From NCBI RefSeq assembly GCF_028649435.1, contig NZ_JAQSIN010000001.1: a stretch of DNA of 64,000 nucleotides, one strand, 5' to 3'. This document shows, one piece after another, positions 34,592 to 42,902 of the stretch (position 1 is its first letter; every line of letters starts with the position of its first letter). The notes under the pieces are model-generated. The model did no database searches, had not been told where the DNA came from, and worked only from the letters and a program-made list of their open reading frames with translations. The stretch is from Curvibacter microcysteis. GTDB taxonomy: Bacteria; Pseudomonadota; Gammaproteobacteria; Burkholderiales; Burkholderiaceae_C. The translations under genes and the position numbers were made by a program.

Positions 34592-35599
34592 TCAAGCCAG
34601 CCGGCCGGCCGTGCCGCCCTCGTCGTGGGGGGGCTCTGGCCGAACCCCTGCCACGCCCCGCAACACCTCGATGAAGGCCTGCGCCGACGGCGTGGGCGTT
34701 TCGTCCAGGCGGGTGATCAGGCCGTAGTCGGGCATGCGGTCGGGCAGCTCCACCGGCACCCTGGCCAGCAGGCCCTTGGCCACGTATTTGTCGACCAGGG
34801 CGGTGGGCTGCAGGGACAGCATGTCGGTGATCTGCATCAGCTCCAGCGCGAACAAGAAGGAGGGCGTCTCCACCACGCCCGAGGTGGGCGCCAGGCCGGT
34901 GCTGCCAAAGATGTCGTCTGACACCTTGCGCACCGCGGTGGAGGCGGGGTACAGAATCCAGGGCCAGCGTGCCAGCTCCGTCAGTTGCAGGTCATTGGCG
35001 CCGCGCAGCGGGTGGTTCAGGCCAGCCACCACCTGTAACTGCTCGCTGGACAGGCGCTCGTATTGGAACTGGGGGCGCTGCGACTCGTCGGTGAAGCGGC
35101 CAATCATCAAATCGATCTTGCGCTCGGCCAGCCACACGATCAGCTGGTCGCTGCTTTGCTCCAGGATTTTCACCACCAGCAGCGGGCGCAGGCGCTGGAT
35201 TTCAGCCACCGAGGCGGTCAGCAAATGCGCGGCCGATCCGGTGATGGCCCCCACGCTCAGGTGGCCATGGCCGCCTTGCTTGAGGGCGTTGAATTCGTCC
35301 ACAAATCGGCGGTGTCCGGCCAGTGCGCCTTGGGCGTAGCGCAGGGTGAACAGGCCCAGCTCATTGGGCCGCATGCCGCGCGAGAGGCGATCAAACAGGC
35401 GCGATCCCAGGATGTCCTCGATGTCCATCAGGATCTTGGTGGCTGCCGGCTGCGTGATGTGCATCTGCTCGGCCGTCAGGCGCAGGTTGCGGGTCTGGTC
35501 CAGGAGGTCCAAAAACTGCAAATGCCGAAATCGCAGGCGGGCAAAGGCCTGGGCGATGGATAAGGGTTTACCCGTTGACGGGTCTGGACTCATAAGCAT
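34592..35599 (-). CDS. LysR-type regulator of the sugar-acid operon (probable)
   Basis: 335-residue LysR-family protein. The N-terminal helix-turn-helix lies around residues 20-80 (RFRHLQFLDLLDQTRNLRLT, then MHITQPAATKILMDIED), of the GbpR-like subgroup linked to sugar and sugar-acid genes. An effector domain follows. Two in-frame starts (35599, 35593) are equally plausible. It diverges from the TRAP/xylD operon over a 145-bp gap, so control of that operon by a sugar acid is the likely role. Confidence 0.92.
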   Translation of the reverse strand: MLMSPDPSTGKPLSIAQAFARLRFRHLQFLDLLDQTRNLRLTAEQMHITQPAATKILMDIEDILGSRLFDRLSRGMRPNELGLFTLRYAQGALAGHRRFVDEFNALKQGGHGHLSVGAITGSAAHLLTASVAEIQRLRPLLVVKILEQSSDQLIVWLAERKIDLMIGRFTDESQRPQFQYERLSSEQLQVVAGLNHPLRGANDLQLTELARWPWILYPASTAVRKVSDDIFGSTGLAPTSGVVETPSFLFALELMQITDMLSLQPTALVDKYVAKGLLARVPVELPDRMPDYGLITRLDETPTPSAQAFIEVLRGVAGVRPEPPHDEGGTAGRLA

Positions 35600-35744
35600 T
35601 TGGAATGGATCCTAGCAAAAAATTCAGTGGACCCCAGGGGGCGCTGTGCCTAACCTCTGGCCTGCGTCAAGACGGCCCTGGAGAGGGTTCGCGGGGCGCC
35701 GGTGGGCTGACCCACTGCGACAAGTCATACCAATGGAGACCTTC

Positions 35745-36776
35745 ATGAAGTTCAAATCCCTCGCCGTGGCCGCCACGGTGCTGGCCGCTCTGGCAGGCCC
35801 GGTGTCTGCACAAATCAAAGAGCATGTGTTCAAGGTGGGCATCGGTCTGAGCGAAGACCACCCCCAGGCCTTGGCGGTCAAGTACTTTGCCGAGCAACTC
35901 TCGGCCAAGAGCGGGGGCAAGATGGTGGCGCGCCTGTACGCCAGCGGCTCCTTGGGCAACGACGTCAGCATGACCTCGGCCCTGCGCGGCGGAACGCTGG
36001 AGATGACGGTGCCCGACACCTCCACCCTGATGTCGCTGATCAAGCCCTTCGGCGTGCTGAACCTGCCACTGACCTTCAACAACGAGCAAGAAGCCGACGC
36101 CGTGCTCGACGGTCCCTTTGGCCAGAAGCTGCTGGCCAAGCTGCCTGAAAAAGGCCTGGTCGGCCTGGGCTACTGGGAGAACGGCTTCCGCCACGTCACC
36201 AACTCGCGCCGAGCCATCACCAAGGCCGATGACCTGGTGGGCCTGAAGCTGCGCGTGATCCAAAGCCCGCTGTTCCTGGACACCTTCAACGCCCTGGGCA
36301 CCAATGCCACGCCCATGCCCTTCACCGAGCTGTATTCGGCCATGGAGCAGTCGGCGGTGGACGGCCAAGAGAACCCGCCTGCCACCATCCTGGCCAGCAA
36401 GTTCTACGAAGTGCAAAAACACCTGGTGCTGTCGCGCCACATGTACAGCGCCTGGGCCGTGCTGATGTCCAAGAAGACCTGGGACGGCCTGTCGGCCCAA
36501 GAGCAAAAAATCGTCCAGGAAGCGGCCCGTGAAGCCACGCTGTACGAGCGCAAGACCATCCGCGCCTTCAGCGACAAGGCCCTGGCCGAGCTCAAGAAGG
36601 TCGGCATGCAGGTCACGGAGCTGCCAGCGCCTGAACAAGCCAAGCTGCGCACCAAGCTGCAACCCGTGCTGGCCAAGTACGCCAAGGAGTTTGGTGAAGA
36701 CACCACCGGCGAGCTGAACAGCGAACTGGCCAAGGTGCGCGGCAGCGCCCCGGCGGCCCCCGCTGCGGCCAAATAA
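35745..36776 (+). CDS. TRAP transporter periplasmic receptor (DctP family)
   Basis: 343-residue solute receptor of a tripartite ATP-independent periplasmic transporter. The signal peptide ends near VSA-Q (about residue 21). Family features include GGTLEMTVPDTSTL and the conserved RVIQSPLFLDTFNALG and MPFTELYSAMEQSAVDGQENP blocks, the first Arg normally binding the substrate carboxylate. Start 35745 (MKFKS) has a GGAG site 6 bp upstream. Its partners DctQ and DctM are encoded at 40048-41991, after two catabolic genes, an uncommon split order. A hairpin plus T-run follows the gene. The ligand is probably a sugar acid. Confidence 0.94.
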   Translation: MKFKSLAVAATVLAALAGPVSAQIKEHVFKVGIGLSEDHPQALAVKYFAEQLSAKSGGKMVARLYASGSLGNDVSMTSALRGGTLEMTVPDTSTLMSLIKPFGVLNLPLTFNNEQEADAVLDGPFGQKLLAKLPEKGLVGLGYWENGFRHVTNSRRAITKADDLVGLKLRVIQSPLFLDTFNALGTNATPMPFTELYSAMEQSAVDGQENPPATILASKFYEVQKHLVLSRHMYSAWAVLMSKKTWDGLSAQEQKIVQEAAREATLYERKTIRAFSDKALAELKKVGMQVTELPAPEQAKLRTKLQPVLAKYAKEFGEDTTGELNSELAKVRGSAPAAPAAAK

Positions 36777-36782
36777 GTCCCC

Positions 36783-36816
36783 GACCGGACCGCCCTGGGC
36801 GGTCTGGTCTGTTTTT
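36783..36816 (+). terminator. Terminator-like hairpin between dctP-type gene and xylD
   Basis: GACC-G-GACCGCC pairs with GGCGGTC-T-GGTC around a short loop, followed by TGTTTTT. It lies just after the receptor gene and before xylD, so it probably acts as a partial terminator letting the receptor be made in excess over the downstream enzymes and permeases. Confidence 0.72.
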
Positions 36817-36884
36817 CTGGCCGGGTGCTGGGGCGTGTGCCCCGCGACCCGGTCTTTTTCTCCCTGTATTTTTTTTCTGCCGCG

Positions 36885-38672
36885 ATGACCATGGACAAGA
36901 AACCCAGCCGCCCCTTCCGTTCCCGCGACTGGTTCGCCGACCCCGAGCGCTCGGACATGACCGCGCTCTACCTCGAGCGCTTCATGAACTACGGGCTCAC
37001 CCCCGAAGAGCTGCGCTCGGGCCGGCCCATCATCGGCATCGCCCAGACCGGCAGTGACCTGTCGCCTTGCAACCGCATTCACCTGGACCTGGCCCGGCGC
37101 GTGCGCGACGGCATCCGTGACGCGGGCGGCATCCCGATGGAGTTCCCGGTCCACCCCATTTTTGAGAACTGCCGCCGCCCCACGGCCGCGCTGGACCGCA
37201 ACCTGGCTTACCTGGGCCTGGTCGAGATCCTGTACGGCTACCCCATCGACGCGGTGGTGCTGACCACCGGCTGCGACAAGACCACGCCCGCCGGCATCAT
37301 GGCCGCCTCCACCGTGGACATCCCGGCCATCGTGCTGTCGGGTGGCCCCATGCTGGATGGCTGGCACAACGGCGAACTGGTGGGTTCGGGCACGGTGATC
37401 TGGCGCAGCCGCCGCCAACTGGCTGCTGGCGAGATCGACGAAGACGAATTCCTGCAGCGCGCCTGCAGCAGCGCGCCCTCGGCGGGCCACTGCAACACCA
37501 TGGGCACGGCCTCCACCATGAACGCCGTGGCCGAGGCCCTGGGCCTGTCGCTGCCGGGCTGCGCCGCCATTCCCGCGCCCTACCGCGAACGGGGCCAGAT
37601 GGCCTACGAAACCGGCCGCCGCATCGTCGAGATGGCTTACGAAGACCTGCGCCCCTCGCGCATCCTGACGCGCGAAAGCTTCTTGAACGCGCTGTCCGTG
37701 ATCAGCTGCGCGGGCGGCTCCAGCAACGCCCAGGTCCACCTCATGGCCATGGCCCGCCACGCCGGCGTCGAGCTGCATCCGCAGGACTGGACCGACCACG
37801 GCTACGAACTGCCCCTGCTGCTCAACATGCAGCCCGCAGGCCAGTTCTTGGGTGAGCGCTTCTTCCGCGCCGGCGGCGTGCCCGCCCTGATGTGGGAGCT
37901 GTTGCAAGCCGGGCGCCTGCACGGCGACTGCCTGAGCGTCACCGGCCAGACCATGGCGCACAACCTGCAAGGCCGCGAGACGCGCGACCGCGAAGTCATC
38001 AAACCCTTCGACCAGCCGCTGATGGAGAACGCGGGTTTCCTGGTGCTGCGCGGTAACTTGTTTGACTTCGGCATCCTCAAGACCTCGGTGATCTCGCAGC
38101 GCTTTCGCGAGCGCTACCTGCAGCACCCCGGCCAAGAGGGCATTTTTGAAGGCCGCGCCGTGGTGTTCGAGGGGGCCGACGACTACCACGCCCGCATCAA
38201 CGACCCCAGCCTCAACATCGACGAGGACTGCATCCTGGTCATGCGCGGCGCCGGCCCCATTGGCTGGCCCGGCTCGGCCGAGGTGGTCAACATGCAACCG
38301 CCCGACACCCTGATCCAGCGTGGCATCACCACCTTGCCAACGCTCGGCGACGGGCGCCAGTCGGGCACGGCCGACAGCCCCTCCATCCTCAATGTGTCGC
38401 CCGAAAGCGCGGTCGGCGGTGGCCTGAGCTGGCTGCAAAGCGGCGACCGCATCCGCATCGACCTCCAGGCCGGCCGCTGTGACGCCCTGGTCGCGCCCGA
38501 AGAAATTGAGCGCCGCCGCCGCGAGCTGCCAAGCCCGCCCGTTCCCGCCAGCCACTCCCCCTGGGAGGCGCTGTACCGCGAAAAAACCGGCCAGCTGGTC
38601 GACGGCGCCACGCTGGACTTTGCCCTGCAGTTCCGCCGCATCGCCGACGTCACGCCCCGCCACAACCACTGA
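36885..38672 (+). CDS. xylD: D-xylonate dehydratase (IlvD/Edd family)
   Basis: 595-residue iron-sulfur dehydratase converting D-xylonate (and often L-arabinonate or related acids) to the 2-keto-3-deoxy acid. It follows Caulobacter XylD through long stretches, including RDWF, MTALYLERFMNYG and the C-terminal PRHNH. The three cluster Cys are Cys62 (PCNRIH), Cys130 (GCDKTTP) and Cys203 (GHCNTMG). Two in-frame starts (36885, 36891) are close together. It is 24 bp upstream of xylX, giving the first two intracellular steps of the Weimberg pathway. Confidence 0.93.
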   Translation: MTMDKKPSRPFRSRDWFADPERSDMTALYLERFMNYGLTPEELRSGRPIIGIAQTGSDLSPCNRIHLDLARRVRDGIRDAGGIPMEFPVHPIFENCRRPTAALDRNLAYLGLVEILYGYPIDAVVLTTGCDKTTPAGIMAASTVDIPAIVLSGGPMLDGWHNGELVGSGTVIWRSRRQLAAGEIDEDEFLQRACSSAPSAGHCNTMGTASTMNAVAEALGLSLPGCAAIPAPYRERGQMAYETGRRIVEMAYEDLRPSRILTRESFLNALSVISCAGGSSNAQVHLMAMARHAGVELHPQDWTDHGYELPLLLNMQPAGQFLGERFFRAGGVPALMWELLQAGRLHGDCLSVTGQTMAHNLQGRETRDREVIKPFDQPLMENAGFLVLRGNLFDFGILKTSVISQRFRERYLQHPGQEGIFEGRAVVFEGADDYHARINDPSLNIDEDCILVMRGAGPIGWPGSAEVVNMQPPDTLIQRGITTLPTLGDGRQSGTADSPSILNVSPESAVGGGLSWLQSGDRIRIDLQAGRCDALVAPEEIERRRRELPSPPVPASHSPWEALYREKTGQLVDGATLDFALQFRRIADVTPRHNH

Positions 38673-38696
38673 GCTCAAACCTTCCAGGAGACCCTC

Positions 38697-39911
38697 ATGA
38701 ACACCCCCACCGCCCTGGCCTTGACGCCCCAATCCCTGCTGCCTGCCGACGGCCTGAGCGGCACCTTGGTCGGCCGCGTCTGGCAGCCCGCGGGCGCCGG
38801 CACCGTGGCTGGGCCCAGCGTCGTGGCCTTGCGCGCCGACGGCGTGTTCGACCTCAGCGCCCACTACCCGACCATGAGCACCTTGCTCGACCAGCCGGAC
38901 CCGGCCCTGGCCGCGCACCAGGCCCCGGGCCTGCGCCTGTGCGCGGTGGACGAGCTGCTGGCCAACAGCCTGCCAGGCCAGCGCGATGAGGCCCGCCCGT
39001 ACTTGCTGGCGCCGTGTGACCTGCAGGTGGTCAAGGCCGCTGGCGTGACCTTCGCCGCCAGCCTGATCGAGCGCGTGATCGAAGAGCAAGCGCGGGGCGA
39101 CGCCAGCCGCGCCCAGGGCCTGCGCAGCCAGGTGGTCGGCCTGATCGGCGAGAGCCTGGCCGACATCCGCCCGGGCTCCGAGCAGGCCCAGGCGCTCAAG
39201 GCCTTGCTGCAAGAAAAAGGCCTGTGGTCGCAGTACCTCGAAGTCGGCATCGGGCCCGACGCGGAGGTCTTCACCAAGGCCCCGGTGCTGGCCTCGGTGG
39301 GCTCGGGCCAGGACATCGGCATCCGCGCCGACTCGGCCTGGAACAACCCCGAGCCCGAGGTGGTGCTGGCCGTCAACAGCCGCGGCGACATCGTCGGTGC
39401 CAGCCTGGGCAACGACGTCAACCTGCGCGACATCGAAGGCCGCAGCGCCCTGCTGCTGGGCAAGGCCAAGGACAACAACGCGTCCTGCGCCATCGGCCCC
39501 TTCATCCGCCTGTTCGACGCCAGCTACGGCCTGGACCAGGTGCGCCACGAAACCGTGCACCTGCGCGTGGCCGGCGGTCCTGACGGCTTTGAGCTGCGGG
39601 GCGTCAACACCATGGCCAGCATCAGCCGCGATCCCAGCGACCTGGTGGCCCAGACCCTGGCGGCCCACCAGTACCCGGACGGCTTCATGCTGTTCCTGGG
39701 CACCCTGTTCGCGCCCATCGAGGACCGCGGCCAGCCCGGCGGCGGCTTCACCCACCAGCTGGGCGACGTGGTCACCATCCAAAGCGACTGGCTGGGCGCC
39801 TTGCACAACCGCGTCACGCACAGCGAAAGCGCCGAGCCCTGGCGCTTTGGCCTGCGCGCCTTCATCAGCAACCTGGCCCAGCGTGGCCTGTTGGCCGACC
39901 GCGCGCTGTGA
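38697..39911 (+). CDS. xylX: 2-keto-3-deoxy-D-xylonate dehydratase (FAH superfamily, XylX type)
   Basis: 404-residue fumarylacetoacetate-hydrolase-superfamily protein matching Caulobacter XylX, which dehydrates 2-keto-3-deoxy-pentonate to 2-oxoglutarate semialdehyde. Shared blocks are GVTFAAS, LWSQYLEVGIGPDAEVFTK, WNNPEPEVVL, GNDVNLRDIEGRSALLL and KAKDNNASCAIGPF, holding the metal-binding acidic residues. The semialdehyde dehydrogenase that would finish the pathway is not in the window. Another FAH-family gene lies further down the operon, so two different FAH enzymes act on related substrates. Confidence 0.9.
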   Translation: MNTPTALALTPQSLLPADGLSGTLVGRVWQPAGAGTVAGPSVVALRADGVFDLSAHYPTMSTLLDQPDPALAAHQAPGLRLCAVDELLANSLPGQRDEARPYLLAPCDLQVVKAAGVTFAASLIERVIEEQARGDASRAQGLRSQVVGLIGESLADIRPGSEQAQALKALLQEKGLWSQYLEVGIGPDAEVFTKAPVLASVGSGQDIGIRADSAWNNPEPEVVLAVNSRGDIVGASLGNDVNLRDIEGRSALLLGKAKDNNASCAIGPFIRLFDASYGLDQVRHETVHLRVAGGPDGFELRGVNTMASISRDPSDLVAQTLAAHQYPDGFMLFLGTLFAPIEDRGQPGGGFTHQLGDVVTIQSDWLGALHNRVTHSESAEPWRFGLRAFISNLAQRGLLADRAL

Positions 39912-39917
39912 ATCCCG

Positions 39918-39954
39918 GCCAGCCGCCGCCTCCTCCAGCAGGGCGGGGCGGCTG
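39918..39954 (+). repeat. Intercistronic hairpin between xylX and dctQ
   Basis: CCAGCCGCC (39918-39926) and GGCGGCTGG (39946-39954) form a perfect 9-bp stem with a 19-nt loop, in the 136-bp gap 39912-40047. No T-run follows, so mRNA processing or stabilisation is more likely than termination. Confidence 0.4.
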
Positions 39955-40047
39955 GGGCGGCCTGGGGGCCGTGCTCCTGGCAGAACAACCCAACACCACC
40001 ACAACAACTGACAAGGGCGGCCCTGACCGCCCTGCGGAGACAAGCCC

Positions 40048-40653
40048 ATGCTCAACCAACTCATCGAGCGCTATTGCCAATTCATCAACGCCCTCATCGC
40101 CTTCGCCCTGGCGGTGATGGTCGTGCTCGTGTTCGGCAACGTCGTCATGCGCTACGGCTTCAACTCCGGCATCGCCGTCAGCGAGGAGCTGTCGCGCTGG
40201 CTCTTTGTCTGGATCACCTTCCTGGGCGCCGTCGCCGCCATCAAAGAAAACGCCCACCTGGGCAGCGACATGCTCGTCTCGCGCCTGCCCGTGTTGGGCA
40301 AAAAGATCTGCCTGGTCCTGGGCCAGTTGCTCATGCTCTACATCACCTGGCTGTTCTTTGACGGCAGCCTGCAGCAAGCCAAGATCAACTGGGACGTCGA
40401 AGCCCCGGTCTCGGGCCTGTCGGTGGCCATCTTCTACGCCTCGGGCGTGGTGTTCTCGGTCTGCGCCGGCATCTTGCTGCTGCTGCAAATGCTGCGCGCC
40501 CTGACCGGCCAGCTCAGCGACGCCGACCTCGTGATGGTCAAAGAGTCCGAGGAACAAGCCGAACTCGAGGCCCTGCAGGCCGAGCTGGCGCGCGAGAACG
40601 CCCACAGCCACGCCCCGCTGGGCGACAAGCCGCTGCCCCACGCGGGCAAGTAA
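40048..40653 (+). CDS. TRAP transporter small permease (DctQ family)
   Basis: 201-residue membrane protein with four predicted helices: FINALIAFALAVMVVLVFG (about 13-31), WLFVWITFLGAVAAI (about 51-65), LVLGQLLMLYITWLFF (about 90-106) and SVAIFYASGVVFSVCAG (about 127-143). It has the DctQ block VSEELSRWLFVW. A charged C-terminal tail of about 40 residues is cytoplasmic. It pairs with the large permease 60 bp downstream and with the receptor at 35745 to form a sodium-coupled importer. Confidence 0.92.
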   Translation: MLNQLIERYCQFINALIAFALAVMVVLVFGNVVMRYGFNSGIAVSEELSRWLFVWITFLGAVAAIKENAHLGSDMLVSRLPVLGKKICLVLGQLLMLYITWLFFDGSLQQAKINWDVEAPVSGLSVAIFYASGVVFSVCAGILLLLQMLRALTGQLSDADLVMVKESEEQAELEALQAELARENAHSHAPLGDKPLPHAGK

Positions 40654-40713
40654 GCCCGCCCCCGCACCCACCACGACAACGACAACAACACCCAGACCCC
40701 GGAGCGCTTTGCC

Positions 40714-41991
40714 ATGACGGTATTGATTTTTTTGGGCGGCCTCATCGGCGCCATGATGCTCGGCATCCCCATTGCCTACGCGCTGCTGGCCAGCGGCGTG
40801 GGCCTGATGTGGCACCTGGACCTGTTTGACGCGCAGATCCTGGCGCAGAACTTCATCAACGGCGCCGACAGCTTTCCGCTGCTGGCCGTGCCCTTCTTCA
40901 TGCTCGCGGGCGAGATCATGAACGTGGGCGGCCTGTCCCAGCGCATCGTCAACTTCGCGCTGGCCCTGGTCGGCCACGTCAAGGGCGGGCTGGGCTATGT
41001 GGTGATCCTGGCGGCCTGCCTGCTGTCGGCCCTGTCGGGCTCGGCGGTGGCCGATGCGGCCGCGCTCACCGCGCTGCTGCTGCCCATGATGGTCAAGGCC
41101 GGGCACAAGAAGGAAGTCTCGGGCGGCCTGATCGCCGCTTCGGGCGTGATCGGCCCCATCATCCCGCCGAGCATCGGCTTTGTGATCTTTGGCGTGACCG
41201 CCAACGTGTCGATCAGCAAGCTGTTCATCGCTGGCATCTTCCCCGGCATCATGATCGCGGTCGGCCTGGCCTTCACCTGGTGGTGGGTGGGTCGCAAAGA
41301 GCAGCTGGCGCTGCCCCCGAAGAAGACCCGCGCCGAAGTCTGGAAGGCCGCGCGCGAGTCGGTGTGGGCCCTGATGCTGCCGGTGTTCATCCTGGTGGGG
41401 TTGCGCATGGGCGTGTTCACGCCCACCGAAGCGGCGGTGGTGGCGGCGGTGTACTCGCTGTTCGTGGCCAGCGTGATCTACCGCGAGCTGCCGCTCAAGG
41501 CCCTGTACCCGATCTTTGCGACCGCGGCCAAGACCACGGCGGTGGTGATGTTCCTGGTGGCGGCGGCCATGGTGTCGTCGTGGCTGATCACGGTGGCCAA
41601 CCTGCCCGCGCAGATGGTGGAGCTGCTCAAGCCCTTCATGGACAACCAGACCCTGCTGCTGATCGCCATCATGGTGCTGGTGATGCTGGTGGGCACGGCG
41701 ATGGACATGACGCCGACCATCCTGATCATGACGCCGGTGCTGATGCCGGTGATCAAGGCCGCGGGCATTGACCCGGTGTACTTCGGGGTGCTGTTCATCA
41801 TCAACAACTCGATCGGGCTGATCACGCCGCCGGTGGGCACGGTGCTCAACGTGGTGGCGGGTGTGGGGCGCATGAAGATGGACGAAGTCACGCGCGGCGT
41901 GCTGCCCTTCATGGCCGCGCAGTTCATCGTGATGTTCATCATGGTGCTGTTCCCGCAGACCGTGCTGGCACCGCTGCGCTGGTTCTACTGA
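40714..41991 (+). CDS. TRAP transporter large permease (DctM family)
   Basis: 425-residue protein with about twelve membrane helices, the transport subunit of the TRAP system. DctM features include MLAGEIMNVGGLSQRIVNFA, LSALSGSAVADAAAL and IIPPSIGFVIFG in the first half, and GTAMDMTPTILIMTPVLMPV and NNSIGLITPPVGTVLNVV in the second. The order receptor-xylD-xylX-DctQ-DctM puts the transporter around the first two enzymes, tying its substrate to xylonate or a related sugar acid. Confidence 0.95.
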   Translation: MTVLIFLGGLIGAMMLGIPIAYALLASGVGLMWHLDLFDAQILAQNFINGADSFPLLAVPFFMLAGEIMNVGGLSQRIVNFALALVGHVKGGLGYVVILAACLLSALSGSAVADAAALTALLLPMMVKAGHKKEVSGGLIAASGVIGPIIPPSIGFVIFGVTANVSISKLFIAGIFPGIMIAVGLAFTWWWVGRKEQLALPPKKTRAEVWKAARESVWALMLPVFILVGLRMGVFTPTEAAVVAAVYSLFVASVIYRELPLKALYPIFATAAKTTAVVMFLVAAAMVSSWLITVANLPAQMVELLKPFMDNQTLLLIAIMVLVMLVGTAMDMTPTILIMTPVLMPVIKAAGIDPVYFGVLFIINNSIGLITPPVGTVLNVVAGVGRMKMDEVTRGVLPFMAAQFIVMFIMVLFPQTVLAPLRWFY

Positions 41992-42032
41992 CGCCCACCC
42001 AAGCCCCCCAAAGCTTTTTGGACAGACCGGCC

Positions 42033-42048
42033 CGCTGAGCCCTCAGCG
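42033..42048 (+). repeat. Hairpin between dctM and the SDR gene
   Basis: CGCTGA-GCCC-TCAGCG forms a perfect 6-bp stem with a 4-nt loop in the 135-bp gap 41992-42126. There is no T-run. It could mark an mRNA processing point or a weak terminator before the last two genes. Confidence 0.4.
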
Positions 42049-42126
42049 CGGTCGCGGGGCGACTTTGGCCCGCTGTGTCTCCCAAGCCTGTTTCAACGCC
42101 TTTCCTCAACCCTCCCGAGACCCACC

Positions 42127-42882
42127 ATGACCCAACGACTGGTCGGCAAGACCGCCTTCATCACCGCTGCCGGGCAAGGCATTGGCCGCGCCACCGCGCA
42201 GGCTTTTGTGGCCCAGGGCGCGCGCGTCATCGCCACCGACATCAACGCCGAGGCCCTGGCCTCGCTGGCCCAGGAGACGGGCTGCAGCACCCACCAGCTC
42301 GACGTCACCGACGCCCAGGCGGTGCGCGAGCTGGCGACCCAAGTGGGCCCCGTCAACGTGCTGTTCAATGGCGCGGGCTTTGTGCACGCGGGCACGGTGC
42401 TGGACTGCACCGAGGCGGAGTGGAGCTTCGCCTTCGAGCTCAATGTGCGCTCGCAATTTCGCACCATCCAGGCCTTCCTGCCCGGCATGTTGGCCCAGGG
42501 GGGCGGCTCCATCATCAACGTGGCCTCGGTGGCCGGCAGCCTCAAGGGCGCGCCCAACCGCTTTGTCTATGGCAGCACCAAGGCCGCCGTGATCGGCCTG
42601 ACCAAATCGGTGGCCGCCGACTTTGTGGGCCAGGGCGTGCGCTGCAACGCCATCTGCCCGGGCACGGTCATGTCGCCCTCGCTGCAAGAACGCATCGTGG
42701 CCCAGGCCCAGCGCACCGGCCAGAGCCTGGTCGAGGTCGAGGCCAGCTTTGTCGAGCGCCAGCCCATGGGGCGCCTGGGCCGCACCGAAGAAATTGCCGC
42801 GCTGGCGGTCTACCTGGCCAGCGACGAATCCGCTTTCACCACCGGCACCGCGCAAGTCATTGACGGCGGCTGGTCCAACTGA
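42127..42882 (+). CDS. SDR dehydrogenase, 2-keto-3-deoxy-sugar-acid type
   Basis: 251-residue classical SDR resembling the 3-hydroxybutyrate dehydrogenase type 2 / 2-keto-3-deoxy-L-fuconate dehydrogenase group. It has TAAGQGIG (13-20), Asp38 after the second strand (NAD preference), Ser134, Tyr148 and Lys152. With the hydrolase that follows after 20 bp it fits oxidation of a 2-keto-3-deoxy acid at C4 followed by hydrolysis, the route known from L-fucose and L-rhamnose catabolism and reported for pentonates in Herbaspirillum. Substrate inferred from context only. Confidence 0.85.
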   Translation: MTQRLVGKTAFITAAGQGIGRATAQAFVAQGARVIATDINAEALASLAQETGCSTHQLDVTDAQAVRELATQVGPVNVLFNGAGFVHAGTVLDCTEAEWSFAFELNVRSQFRTIQAFLPGMLAQGGGSIINVASVAGSLKGAPNRFVYGSTKAAVIGLTKSVAADFVGQGVRCNAICPGTVMSPSLQERIVAQAQRTGQSLVEVEASFVERQPMGRLGRTEEIAALAVYLASDESAFTTGTAQVIDGGWSN

Positions 42883-42902
42883 GAAACCCTGGAGGACAAC
42901 CC

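Noticed and set aside
35667..40064. Very long antisense open frame (over 1400 codons) opposite the TRAP receptor, xylD and xylX, and similar long antisense frames opposite other genes (for example 86-2500 and 21897-24893)
   Set aside because: They mirror well-recognised genes on the other strand, have His/Gln/Gly/Ala-rich low-complexity composition, and are the usual effect of very high GC at third codon positions.
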